A DNA stretch of 64,000 bases from Dendrocalamus latiflorus (Eukaryota; Streptophyta; Magnoliopsida; Poales; Poaceae). Positions 1-10,701 of the stretch are shown here, in pieces. The first letter of the stretch is position 1. The number at the start of each line of letters is the position of its first letter. The DNA is taken from the NCBI GenBank assembly GCA_017311315.1, contig CM029642.1, positions 19,747,560 through 19,811,559 on the forward strand, read 5' to 3'. The position numbers and the translations under genes were made by a program. The notes beneath the pieces were generated by a model. The model was not told the origin of the DNA. It searched no databases and worked only from the letters and a program-made list of their open reading frames with translations.

Positions 1-1420
1 CTACATAATCAAATATAAATAGGCCTAGAGAGTATATTTTAACAGCTCATGCCTACGTGCATAGTAGGAATTTACTCCCACCTTTAAATAATGGTTTGCT
101 CTGAGGTTTATTAAAATGCCCAGTTAATTATGTTCTAGAATTTATACTTTTAATTAGTGATTTAGATGTAATACTTCAACCATTAATGAGAAGTAACATA
201 TGAACATATTTAATTTAGGTTTAAAATTATTAGCACTCTTTTTACATTAAGGCTGCTATATTTTAGTTCTTGATACCATGATCCATTAAATGTTTGATGT
301 TGTATGTGGGCCATGACGGATTTATATATGTACGATACATGTTAATCTGACTAATAATCACTTAACATGTACATAATAAAACTTGGATGAATGACAACCC
401 TCGCGTGAGCTATGTTATAATATCCCTTTTAGATAAATTCCTAGATTTCTACCACCTTGTTATCGTCTTCATATCGGGAGTTATACTTTTCGTTTCCAAT
501 CTCAACAACCCCTTCCACTTATCATAGCCTTATCCTCGCCATCTCTTAGTCTCCTTAAATTCATATTATATAATATGTCTATAAGGTATTAGTTATCATC
601 ATATTATCAGCCCCTTTTATTCTCATATCGGGAATTATGTTTCTCCATTTACAACCTTAGCAAATCCTTTCCTTTCTCCTAATATTATCTTGGCTTTTTT
701 TAGTTCCCTTAAATTCACACCATATAACATGTTAATAATATAACTGTTACCTGGCCTGGGGTTATCCATATATAGAGGAGATTTTCACCCACCTGGTAAC
801 GTACGGGGGCCATACACTTTCGTTACTCAGGATATTACACCCCGTCTGCGGTTATACAGTTGAGGACAGCGTTGTGCCTGACTATTCTCGTATAACTGGG
901 TATGTGGAGAGTAATCGCCAGCGCCATTGCTATAACTTGCTAAATAACATTTATCTTTAATGCCACTATTCCTATTATCTCTATCTCTAATCCAAATCAG
1001 TGTTTTCAATAACCTAGTTTCATTGCACTTAATCTATGTTAATTGCTTGCTTGCTTTACTTATCCTTTACTCGTCGTGTTGCGACCATTATTGGATACTT
1101 GCTACAATTTTCAAATCTCACTCTTACTCTTTTCATTTTCAGGTAAAAGGCCAGTGGAATGATAGCATCATGCATGGGTGGGAGCACTCGAGTTTTCAGA
1201 ACCGTAGCTTGCCATTATTTGTTATGTTATTTGTTCTTTATTTTGTTAGAAGTGGACCGGTCCTATGTTTCAAATATTTATTTCAGCTTCTGTTGATTCT
1301 TTATTAAATTACCTTTAAAGTTTTAATTTTCTTGTGATTTCTATTATTACTTTTATTATTTATTTTCCATGTTAATGATGATGTTTTATAGTAATATTTC
1401 ATATAGATATGTGAGATACT
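1..1420. other. AT-rich stretch with degenerate tandem repeat, no gene seen
   Basis: No protein family is recognisable here. Between about 465 and 760 there are two diverged direct units, each containing a 'catatcggga' block followed about 90 bases later by 'ccttaaattca' and an AT-rich 'atataa' block. The short reading frames at 827-1009 (-) and 960-1307 (+) resemble nothing I know and have no coding character. Probably old intergenic repeat sequence. Confidence 0.5.
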
Positions 1421-1439
1421 TCAGCAGCCCTGAGAAGCC

Positions 1440-1710
1440 ACCAGTGAGGCTGCACATGCTTGCGGCTTCTCCATGTATGCTGCAACTTCTATGACATTTT
1501 CGGCCTCATATGCTGCGCGCATCTCTGATCTGGCGGACTCAAGAAGCTTCGCTTGCATTCCCAGACCTGTAGCAGCTCCAGCTCGTATTTCAAGAACTCC
1601 GCTTCAGACACATAAGAACGACGTCTCCTGCACGGCAAGGTTGCCGATCCATCCGACCACAGTAGAAACTTATATTGGAGCAATGGAAATTATATTGAAA
1701 ATTCGTCATT
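1440..1710 (-). pseudogene. NLR coiled-coil (Rx-N) domain fragment
   Basis: Read on the minus strand, this stretch matches the N-terminal coiled-coil part of the NLR gene at 17.0-19.7 kb. The block AAYEAENVIEVAAYMEK is nearly the same as AAYEAENVIEVAEYMEK in that gene. Upstream, SEAEFLKYELELLQ corresponds to its TTEVKFMKDELKRLQ. The two blocks lie in different frames and the segment between them is shortened, so at least one frameshift and a deletion separate them. No P-loop or later NLR motif follows within the next 1.4 kb. It is a dead NLR relic, probably a dispersed fragment of the same subfamily. Confidence 0.72.
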
Positions 1711-1929
1711 TCGTTGTGGCCGCCCAGTGATGGTACAGCCAATGGCCATGCCTTTGTTTAGTCGCTCAAGAGCACCATTATTGTTGATGAATGGCCATGA
1801 CAGCGTACCGGGCCAATTGGTTCGTCAACATGGTCTTCAACGCCGGTGGTTTCTACTGAAATTTTGTTTTCAGAGGATCAAATTAATATTAAAATGTGTC
1901 GAGTGGTACATACGGACCGCAGATTGTTA

Positions 1930-2222
1930 ATTAGGTTTCGATAAATATCATGCAGATGTTTTCTTTCTAAAAATCAGCCAGATTTTTTTTATCATGTATA
2001 CAATATTTTTCAGACATGTTTACAACATTTTTTACCCATGTATGCAACATTTCTCAGATATAAAATATTGCATACATAGAAAAAAAAAATGTTATATACA
2101 TGTTAAAATGTTGCATATATAGGTGAAAAAGTTGTAAATATTGGCGAAAAATATTACATACATGGTAAAAAAATCTGGTTAATTTTTTTAAAAAAACATC
2201 TAGGTGATTGCTAGACATACCC
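1930..2222. mobile_element. MITE-like element (same family as 49601-49874)
   Basis: A roughly 290-bp AT-rich segment whose two ends are inverted copies of each other: 'cagccagatttttttta' near the left end faces 'aaaaaaatctggttaat' near the right. The interior carries alternating 'acatgtat' and 'atgttgca' blocks that are also found in the element at 49601-49874. There is no coding capacity. The exact ends are uncertain and I see no clear target duplication. Confidence 0.55.
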
Positions 2223-2240
2223 TAACTAACTATCCGCTAG

Positions 2241-3532
2241 TAGTGTGCCCGTGCTAACGCTACGGTAAAATACAAAACAAGATAAAATTTGTAAAAAGTA
2301 AAACGAACAATCAGATTCATTAAGATTCACGTCTCATATATTGTATAACCAAATATTTTTGTCACATAATGAATGTCACATAACGACTGATCCTTTGAGG
2401 AGGCGACAACATCATTGGACTCACCCACCGACGACTTTCTCCATCCCCACATTGTTTAAACTTGAGGCTACAAAGAAAACAAACATTTTTGTCACATAAA
2501 GAAATATGAAACACAGTAAGGAAATAGGTGTTTGTGGACTATTTACTTACCACATCACCATGCTAGGACGTCTTTATACACAATATTTTTGGTGCTCTTC
2601 CCTGAGGCATCTACTTCTTTCTTTGGTTTGGCCAAAATTCTTGTCGTTTGTCTTGATACACCCCTTGATAGCGCGATATAAAGCTGTTTATGTGAGAAAA
2701 CAGGCTCTGGAAGGTAGATGCGTCAGGGTTGATATGCGGGGATGGGATCTGGACTTTGCCACAGTCCATTCTTGCCCTTGCCAAGGTGAAGCCTCCCATT
2801 TGCATGAAGTTTTTGTCTAGAGCAGCCAATGCCAAAGTGGATAACTTCCTTGGTCAGTCGTGATCTTACAGAGATCAACAGCATGTAGCACACATCGTCC
2901 TGTAATTACTGTGGCAAAATGTACTCAGAACTTGTTTTGTAGCTGTTCTACATAGTTTGCCTACATCTTTTGCTTTGATTACTACGGCTAGGTGTAGCAG
3001 TATTTCACATTTTTGCTGTCTGACGGGTTGCGACTTGTGAGTTGTGACTTGTAACGGTTCTGCTCCGTTAGGCCGTGACTACTCTTCAAAGTTCAAGATT
3101 ATTACTTCCATGGCATGTTTTATTACCAGAAAGCGAGTGTTCCGAACTTTCGATTACTGAATTAACCTGTTGCAATTGTTCGATCAGATCACAATTCAAA
3201 AGTCGATCTGATTTTAAGAGACCGCTTCTGTGCTTACGAGTTGTATCTAGCATGGTGTTTTTGGTCTAGCGTCCTTTTGTTGGCCCTCATCTCGATATAC
3301 AATGAGCATTCGAATAGTTGAAGGCACGGGTTGTGTTCCTTGGAGCAAAGGGAGCAGCACTTTAGATATACAACATAACCTAACTGTTAAGTTGCTTCCC
3401 TTGTGATTGTCTACAGGACCATCATGCGAGGCATTCTGCAAAAACAACACTTGCAGTGTGCTTACATTTCTTGATATAGTTTTATGGCTCCAGAGAGGGG
3501 CCTGAAGCCTGCATGCGTGGACTTGAACATAA
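2241..3532. other. Region downstream of RPA2-like gene, no gene recognised
   Basis: This 1.3-kb stretch lies between the Helitron-like terminus and the stop codon of the RPA2-like gene. It has open frames at 2506-2820 (+) and 2611-2835 (-), but neither translation matches a family I know. It may hold the 3' untranslated region of the RPA2-like gene and Helitron sequence. Confidence 0.4.
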
Positions 3533-6500
3533 TCAACCATTCATAGTAGACTTGTAATGGTTGTCATCGATGGTCGAATAAAGGTGGCCAAGATCAACAT
3601 GTTCATGAATGATCGTCCTGGGAAAGAAAACAGGATTATGAAAGGAAGCCATATAAATTTCAGAGGGAGGAAGTTGGGGAGGGGGATACTTGAGGACTTC
3701 ATCTGATATTTTGAGACGGCTTTTGACGTCATCCAAACTTACTCCATGCTCCAGGTCTCTGTAGAAACACAATACAGTCATCAGTCACTACTATCTAAAC
3801 CATAGAAATTCTAACCATAATATAAAAGGCTTGGGATATCAGTACCTTTGACCTGGTGAGCTCCAAATGTACATGAATGCAATGCAGAAAGTGATGCGTG
3901 ACATCATTGAAGTTGATTACAGGCCTGACAAGAATTCATAAACAGTAAAAAAGGCTAATATACAGCAACAAACTTGTATTTGTAATTAGCCTGACAGAAA
4001 AGAGTTTCCCAGTTCCAGAGCATATTAGCCTTTTTTTTGGGGAACACCAGTGGTATAAATTATATTAAAAAACTCTGGTGTATTGCATGGAAATCATTGA
4101 TATAATAATACAGTACACAATTTTCTACTCTGGTGATATGAACACAAATGATTTTATTAGAAGAAGCATGTGAAAGACTACTGTATATCTAATCTAATCA
4201 CTGATTTCCTGTTACACTTGGACAAAAGTGGCTGACTGAAGAAGCATAACATCACACAATATTGTAAACTGTTTCTAGCAAAGACATTCATATTCAGGAG
4301 TATTTATGCATGTTAAATTATAGATGATTATTCATATGAGAAGGTAGAACTTTCTTCAAACTTGTTGTCTAAAGAAGAATCATATGGGAGGCCGCTGTTT
4401 ATCTATTTAATGACATCCCGTTATAATCAGACAAAAAATGGTTGACTGAGCAAGCGTAACATCAGATGATATTGTAAGCTTTGTTTAGCAAAGGCGTCGA
4501 TATTCAGGAGTGTTTGTGGTTGTTATAGATGATTATTCATATGAGAAGCTAGAACTTAATTCAAACTTTTTGTCAAAAGAAGAATCATATGAGAGGCCGC
4601 TGTATATCTATTTAATGATTTCCCGTTACAATTGGACAAAAATGGTTAGTTGAATAAGCATACCATCACAGGATATTGTAAGCTTTTTCTAGCAAGTACA
4701 TCCATATTCAGGAGTGCATGTTAAATTATAGATCCAAAGCAATTATTAGCACATCAAGCAACATGTGTGGGCAGAATCATCCGCAATTAACTTACATAAG
4801 TGCTGGGTCATGAAAAACACCCAAGACCAAGTTGGATAAATCTACTCCAGTAGTATTTTCTGATGTAGGAAATGTTGGGGCCTGAGGAAATAAGGATGAA
4901 AATTTTAGACAACAGTTTGGTTTATCTTAGTAAAATGAGATGACGCTTCTGAAAAGTACCTGATTATTACGGTGTGGAGCTTGGTTCCATGTCATATCAT
5001 TCCTAAGCATAGCTTGGTTAGGAGTTATTGTTGTTGTATTAGCATTTACTTGGGGCTGCAACGAAGACCCCTATCAAAAATTAAAACCATTTAAAAACAT
5101 AAAACCACCGTAAAAAATTCATATAATAAATTTAAACTCCTAGACATAAAGGCTTGGGATATCAGTACCTTTGACCTGGTGAGCTCCAAATGTACATGAA
5201 TGCAATGCAGAAAGTGATGCGTGACATCATTGAAGTTGATTACACGCCTGACAAGAATTCATAAACAGTAAAATAAATATAAGAAAAATTGATGCTGAAA
5301 TATCTTAAATGAGTTTGTAAAATATTTGTCCGGTCTGGGTTAGCCCCCGCACCTAAAGCAAAGTCATCAACAATTCTACCCAGAAAATCTTGATACTACT
5401 TTTACATACATCATATGACAACATACTTTCAATCTGATGTAGCAATACACCTGTATGAATAACAACGCAACATTACATGTTCATTAACAAGGACATTTCA
5501 AGAAGTTAGTCGCAGACTCAGCAATGACAAACTTGTGCATGAATACTACAATATTTATGATTCTTTATATCCAAGGGCCCCAGCATCACCCTTTTTTAAT
5601 TCTACTGCTTCACACAAAAAGGTTAACTATCAACAGAAGCCACCTTTATGATCTGAAAGCAAGAGATGAAAGTCAGTGACATGATTCGGTGAAATATAGC
5701 AAATAGTTTCCACGAAGTTCATTAATATATACTCATAGAGGCAACCAATTATTGGAAGTACACATCCCAAGTTATTAGACAAGGAAGATTAAAGTGCTCA
5801 CCGCACAGAGTAAGCAACCACATGACGCTTCCCTTGAAAACCTTTCCGACCACCATTGACAATAACATAGTCTCTATCCCTTATAAAACCAAAACAAAGC
5901 AAAGCTATCAACTCTGGTGCACAGAGAACTGAATTGCCAACATACCACAGTTAATTTGTAATCCTTACTTGACGTCAGACATTTCCGACCACAAGAACAT
6001 AGCGTTATAGCCTTGCTATAGAAAATGATTTCAAAATATTATGTATCTTCAGTTTGAGTAGTATATATTGCTAAAAGATCAATGATCAAAGTTGTTCATT
6101 TCCGATAGCAGAGGCAAGATTATTAAGGAAATTGGGAACCCTAGAATCCGAGCCTAAACATTGAATCCCCAAATCGAAGTTCCCATTTCAGAATTCCCAA
6201 GAGCAGAAGCAAGATATTACTCGAAACTTAGAATTCCCAAACAAGTCGGGATCCAGAATTTGCATGATCGGAACCAAAATTTTGACGGAAACCGCGAACC
6301 CTAGAAACCAAATTCTAGCATGGATTACCCAGATGACAGTTGGTAATCCCCAGAATCAAATCGCGTGACTGGAACCAGAATGTAGACGAAATCGGGAACC
6401 CTAGAAAGCGGATTGAATTGAGGCACGTGAGAAGTTGGAGGTCGGATTGTAGCAATTGGAGAGCATAGAAGCGAGTTGCGGAGGGGAGGGGAGGAAATAC

Positions 6501-6665
6501 CTGCGCTTCGTCGTCGCCTGTGAGGGGGTCGGAGAATGAGAGGACGGACGAGACGGGGGCCTCGGATCCGGCGGTGGTGGGGGAGGAGGAATATAGGCAC
6601 TGGTCGGAATCGCTCCAGCGCGGAACGGGCTGCCTCCCGCTCCCTCCTGGGAGATCCATCTCCAA
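3533..6665 (-). CDS. RPA2-like (replication protein A 32-kDa) gene, truncated OB fold
   Basis: Predicted join on the minus strand: 6665-6501, 6015-5969, 5879-5802, 5247-5169, 5055-4960, 4881-4796, 3758-3690, 3617-3533. All junctions have GT/AG and the phases agree, giving 705 bases or 234 residues. RPA32 is the middle subunit of the single-strand DNA binding trimer used in replication and repair. Seen: DYVIVNGG and GFQGKR (exon 5879-5802), VTHHFLHCIHVHLEL, a Gln/Asn/Thr-rich linker (5055-4960), and the C-terminal winged helix EHGVSLDDV...HVDLGHLYSTID...HYKS. Family members are usually about 270-300 residues. The first half of the OB fold (the part with DDGTG and the W of the core) is missing: exon 6015-5969 jumps straight to DRDYVIV. 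The first two exons are weakly supported and the start at 6665 is a guess. It may be a captured or partly degraded paralogue rather than a working RPA2. Confidence 0.68.
3828..3955 (-). repeat. Out-of-order duplicate of an RPA2-like exon
   Basis: About 128 bases here repeat 5151-5278 almost exactly. The unit contains a whole 79-base exon (3924-3846 here, 5247-5169 in the other copy) with its splice sites and short intron flanks. The exons differ at one base: this copy reads CCT (Pro), the other CGT (Arg), after the exon junction; Pro fits the usual RPA32 SVRPV sequence better. This copy sits two exons too late, between the exons at 4881-4796 and 3758-3690, and its phase does not fit them: including it would frameshift into an early stop. 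Confidence 0.85.
4150..4735. repeat. Three imperfect tandem repeats in an intron
   Basis: Units of about 160-220 bases begin near 4150, 4370 and 4576. Each contains 'agaagaatcatat'-like and 'gtatatctatttaatga'-like blocks, then 'ttgtaagctt' and 'atattcaggagt'. They lie in the long intron between the RPA2-like exons at 4881-4796 and 3758-3690. Noncoding. Confidence 0.7.
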
Positions 6666-7300
6666 TCTCCCACACCTCGGCCACCAAACTCACCAAATCA
6701 AAACAGGCCTCAGAAGCTCCCGCACCGGCACACGCGGCAGGGGTGGAGGAGGCGGCCGGCGACGGGTGCGACGGCGGATCTGGGCGAGGCGGAGCGGCGG
6801 AGGCGCTAAGGGCTGAGGCGAGCGGGGCGCAGGGCGGCGGGCGAGCGGATTAGATCTGGGAGAGCGGGAGGAGGAGGCGACGGGAGCGCGGGGGGGGGGG
6901 GTGGGGTGGGGAGGAGGAAGAGGAGGCGGCGGCGCGGGGTGGGGGGAGGAGGAGGCGATGCGGGGTGGGGAGGGAAGGGGAAGGAGGCGGCGCGTGGGGA
7001 GGGAAGAGGAGGAAGGAGGAGGTGCCGGCGCATGGGGGCGGAAGAGGAGGTGGTGCGGGATGGGGAGGGAAGGAGGCCGCGGCGGCGGCGGGTGGGATCC
7101 ATCCGAGAGCGCGGAGACGAGGCGAGCACGAAGGCGGCGATCTGGGTGGGAGGCTAGGGTTTGGGGCGGAGCGCAGGGGGAGGGGAGGGGAGGGGAGAGG
7201 AGGGAGACGTCGTCCTCCCGTACCCCCAGCAGGAATTGGGCGCAGGGGCGGTGCGTGGGCGTCGGGTAGGTACCGGTTCAATGATGATGCATAAACCAAA
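6666..7300. promoter_or_regulatory. GC-rich purine-skewed 5' region of the RPA2-like gene
   Basis: Directly upstream of the predicted start on the minus strand is about 600 bases of very GC-rich sequence, nearly all purine on the plus strand (runs of gga, gcgg and an 11-base G run near 6890-6901). It looks like a CpG-rich grass promoter or 5' leader. The long Arg/Gly-rich and Pro-rich reading frames on both strands here are consequences of this composition and are not called as genes. Confidence 0.45.
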
Positions 7301-7481
7301 TAATTTTGGCCTTTGGATTTTCAATGAGTAAGAGAAAAAGGCTTGAGGAGAGATCTAGACCATCCATTTGAATGAAGTTGGAACCTTTTGGTACACAAAT
7401 CTGGGTGGACTTAGATTAGGCATGACTGTAGGGGTGGTTGAGGGGGTGGATTTAGTAAAGAAAATTTTGGTGTATTATAGA

Positions 7482-8270
7482 GTAGGGTAGATGTGCACGT
7501 TCTCATCCACATATACGTCACTACCGTATAAATTGCAACCAAAACAAACATTTTCAGCAGTAAATTCTAGTTGGCCGTGAGATAATTGAATTGCAGAACT
7601 GAAGCGATTTGCACAGACGAAAATATATGCCCCTCTTCAGCAAACAACACGGACCTGAACTGCACAGCCCAACATGTCGGCGAATGAGACTCCCCCACCC
7701 GAAGCCGCTCCCACCTCCGCATCGTCAGCATGCCGCAGCAGCCGCGCGGTGGTCGACGACAACGACCACCCGAGCGACACCAGGCTGCCGTCGCCGCCGT
7801 CCGGGTGGAGTCAAACAACGGCCGCAAAAGAAACCAGCCGCTGCTCCCAGTTATGCGCCGCCTTCCCACACGGGCCCCCAGTTGAAGCACCGGCGTCAGT
7901 CCGGCGCGGCGGCCTCCACCGAACACGGCGCAGAAGCAGAGGCCAGTACCGGTAACAGGGTTAAGAGTATGCGCATGGGTTAGATACGAAACCAGAGTCC
8001 TGGTCCGGGTGGATGGCTGACGAGACGTTCCAATCTGGCGACGAAAGTAGGAGCGACAAGGCACGGCGCAATTCCAAGCAAACTCTTGCACGATCCACAC
8101 GGGCCATACAACAACGTACGAGCTGGATACGTACAAATTGCATGGCCCAATTTGCAGTTTGGGCTAGAGTGGCAGCTATGCTTGTCCTCTCAAAGGATTA
8201 TCAAACTCTGGATTTACTCAGATGTAGCAGTAGCAGCACTGCGATAGTACCCAAATCACATCGCTACCAT
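7482..8270. other. GC-rich stretch, no gene recognised
   Basis: Open frames exist on both strands (7567-8136 -, 7609-7983 +), GC-rich and of low complexity. I recognise no domain in them. It could be a fragment of a host gene, but the sequence does not show it. Confidence 0.35.
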
Positions 8271-8271
8271 G

Positions 8272-8826
8272 ATTCTCTCTTAAGCCAAGAACATGAAGCT
8301 GCAATCTATACATCTACAAACAACTAGTGAGATTAGCCCCGCTCATTTCGGCTTGAGATTCTGGTTTATTTTTCACTATTCATAAATTTCGTTTTTTTGA
8401 ACTTTTGGTTTTTTGAGCTTTTTGCCAGTTCTTTTTTCCTGTATTCTTTTGCATTTTCCGTAATGAGCTAACATATTTTTATATTTTAATTTTTTTTAAA
8501 TTTAATTACGCCAAATAAGCCAACTTCAACTACAGTGTAATTTCAGCCAGCTACAATGCAATTTCAACCATAAGCCACTATTTTTCAGCCCAACCGAGCG
8601 GGGCCTAAAGTGGTTTCCTTTATCTGTAGAACTAAAAATTTCCACATTAATCCTTAAATTAGAAAAGAACAAAATCCTAGTTATTCTCTTATAGCCAAGA
8701 ACATGAAGCTGTAATCTATATATCTACAAACAACTGGTGCGATTAAAGTCGTTTCCTTTATCTGTAGAACTAAAAATTTCCACATTAATCCTTAAATCAG
8801 AAAAGAATACATTCCTAGTTATTCTC
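8272..8826. repeat. Tandem duplication, first copy split by a MITE
   Basis: The segment from 'gccaagaacatgaagct' through 'ctagttattctct' occurs twice: once as 8283-8335 plus 8606-8690, and once uninterrupted at about 8694-8826. The second copy reads straight through 'gattaaagt', while the first has 270 bases inserted at that point. Noncoding. Confidence 0.8.
8336..8605. mobile_element. MITE with GCCCCGCTC terminal inverted repeats
   Basis: A 270-bp insert beginning GCCCCGCTCATTTCGGCTTG and ending in an imperfect inverted copy (CAACCGAGCGGGGCC). Comparison with the uninterrupted tandem copy shows a TA duplicated at the insertion point (8334-8335 and 8606-8607). A dinucleotide TA duplication fits a Tc1/mariner-type mover; a three-base duplication with one mutation (PIF/Harbinger) cannot be excluded. 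No coding capacity. Confidence 0.68.
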
Positions 8827-9439
8827 TCAAAAATCACAATAAAAAGGAAAAAAAGCTTGTACGTACATAAGGTGGGCCACAATAACTATAACGGTGTGGA
8901 TATTATGCCAATCACAAAGCAATCAATATAAACAAAAAAAATGCACACGTACTGAATAAGGATTGCCAATTACATTAAACAACGCTAATTCCTTTTTCTT
9001 TCATTTTATAAAAGCCTTTCCATTATCGTGCTGGAATCGTCCTCCACCTACCGTACCAATCCAAGAACCACTCAAGGAAACTACTCATGCTCGTTTGCCA
9101 TCTTTCTCGCCGGGCATCGCTGCAGCAGGAAGATGATGATCTGCTCCCTCTCGAGCTTCGACAGGCCGGCCGAACATGTACTTGTGGTTCGCGCAAAAAT
9201 TACAAACAGGCCGCTGCGGTATCATAGGGCAGCAGGCCAGAAGTTATTCAGAGTTCTTTCATGATTGCGGCACCATCCTCAAAGCTCGACAGCACGGCAC
9301 TAAGTTCATCAAGCTGTCATCGTCATCGACAAGTGTACCGGGAGCGACAGTACGGAGAAGCTTGGCTGGTCGACTGAAGATACAAGGGGAACGACCGGCG
9401 GCTGTTCAATCGTGATCGTCTTGGTGGTGCCCGATGGCG
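8827..9439. other. Unassigned stretch left of the CACTA end
   Basis: No recognised gene. On the minus strand at about 9170-9080 there is an open run reading LSKLEREQIIIFLLQRC, which could be part of a captured gene, but I cannot name a family. The left end of the CACTA element at 9440-10701 should lie in or before this stretch; I find no matching CACTA terminus. Confidence 0.35.
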
Positions 9440-10701
9440 TCAGGCACGTAGTGCCATTCAATGTGGAGAGAATGGACGAATGAGATCGAAATCCTAGGGT
9501 ATACGCCACGGATCAGTGACGTGTCATTATCAGAGACAGTTTGTTATACGAACCATCTGTGATAATGAATATCAGAGTTGGTTTTTTACACGAACCGTCT
9601 GTGATAATTAATATATCAGATAGTTTGGTATACGAACCGTCTGTGATAACGCTTAAATATGCGCGTCCTAATCCAGCTCTTCTAAACTGTCCTCTCCCTC
9701 ATCTTCTTCACCAGATTTCTCAATAATGACATTTAATATTCTTTTGATCTTCTTCCTCTCATCTATCTATCATGAGTTGTTCGGCCGCAACCTTACATAG
9801 GCGGCCAACAATTTACGTCTGGAGCAGCTCCTCTACTCACGCCCTGCTCTCCTTCCTCGACTTGCTTCCATTCGTCAGCTGGACCTCATCATCCACCGTC
9901 GACGGAGGTGTCTCGTTGCCACTCAGGAAAGGGAAACTGCCCTCAGCCTCGTTCTTCTCTGCAATGTGCACAAAGCGAAGGAAGCTCTTGCGGTAGTGAA
10001 GAGACACATGGATAACCTTGCCGATCAAGCAGAATCGACCAATTCTGAGGAAGCTTATCATGGCATCCTCTTTGAGATTATGGGCCATGCTAATGATTTG
10101 CCCAGGCTAGGGGAGGAATTGGAGAGGGCAAGGACAATCTTCATGGTATTCGAGAACTCAGCGGCTGATCCTCCAACTCCAAAAGTTGAAGAAGAAGCAT
10201 ATGAAGCCCAGAAGACTAAGATCTGGGAATCCCTTTTTATCATACTTTTGTAATAAATTTGCCTTGGATTTGACTCTCGTCTCAGTAGCTTTTGTAGTTC
10301 ATACGACAAAGGACAAAACACAGACGGCTCCACATGAACTGTCTGTGGTGAGACGTCCAATATAACTTGTTTTGTAGTAGTGGATATCAGAGACAGTTTT
10401 TTATATGAACCGTCTGTGATGTCCGCAACTTTCACAGACGGTTATCAACATGAACCGTCTGTGATGTCTCGATTATCACAGACGGTTTGTGTTAAGAACT
10501 ATCTATGAAAGTTCACAGACGGTTATTAACACGAACCGTCTGTGATGTATCAATTATCACAAACGGTTTGTGTTAATAATCGTCTGTGAAAATATCACAG
10601 ACGGTTGCTATTATAAACTATCTGTGATAGTTTAAGCATAGACGGTTCCATATGAACTGTCTGTGATGTAGCCATCTAGTATAACCTCTTTTGTAGTAGT
10701 G
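9440..10701 (-). mobile_element. CACTA (En/Spm) transposon, one end, minus orientation
   Basis: The right edge is a CACTA terminus: read on the minus strand from 10701 it begins CACTACTACAAAAGAGG, then TATACTAGATGGCTACATC, almost identical to the start of the element at 37437. Subterminal arrays of the ATCACAGACGGTT motif occupy about 10309-10670 and 9530-9650. Between them lies a small ORF shared with the 37437 element. The segment 9440-9535 matches 38935-39030 inverted. The opposite terminus is not visible, so this is a solo end or a larger element with a decayed far side. Confidence 0.85.
9726..10253 (+). pseudogene. CACTA-associated small ORF, copy 2
   Basis: Reading from ATG at 9726 to the stop at 10251-10253 gives 175 codons, interrupted by one TAG at 9798-9800. 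The translation is colinear with the ORF at 38440-37886: hydrophobic N-terminus, then HELFGRNLT, LEQLL, RPALLPRL, RQLDLI, an Arg-rich stretch, QERETAL, an acidic helical part with DLPRL, and an ENSAADPP...KVEEEAYEAQK tail. At the internal stop the other copy has CAG (Gln), so a single C-to-T change explains it. It lies between the two subterminal arrays and runs away from the CACTA terminus's orientation. I do not recognise the family. TNPA-like DNA-binding function is possible but not shown. Confidence 0.62.

Larger units (their letters stand above)
2237..7481 (-). mobile_element. Candidate Helitron carrying an RPA2-like gene
   Basis: On the minus strand the left boundary ends in CTAG, preceded by a short hairpin (CCGT-A-GC, loop GTTA, GC-ACGG) and the block GCACGGGCACACTACTAG. 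That arrangement is typical of plant Helitron 3' ends. On the right, at about 7481, the minus strand begins TCTATAATACACC, compatible with a Helitron TC 5' start. Helitrons use rolling-circle RepHel proteins and often carry gene pieces. Against the call: the base after CTAG is C, not the expected T, the base before TC is not A, and I recognise no RepHel helicase. The interior holds the RPA2-like gene on the same strand. The boundaries are an inference. Confidence 0.38.

Noticed and set aside
2506..2835. Possible Helitron helicase remnant
   Set aside because: Neither strand's translation shows helicase or Rep motifs that I can identify.
6800..7300. Long Arg/Gly-rich (+) and Pro/Ser-rich (-) open frames
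   Set aside because: All frames stay open because of extreme GC and purine skew; no domain, no splice-consistent structure. Treated as the GC-rich 5' region of the RPA2-like gene.
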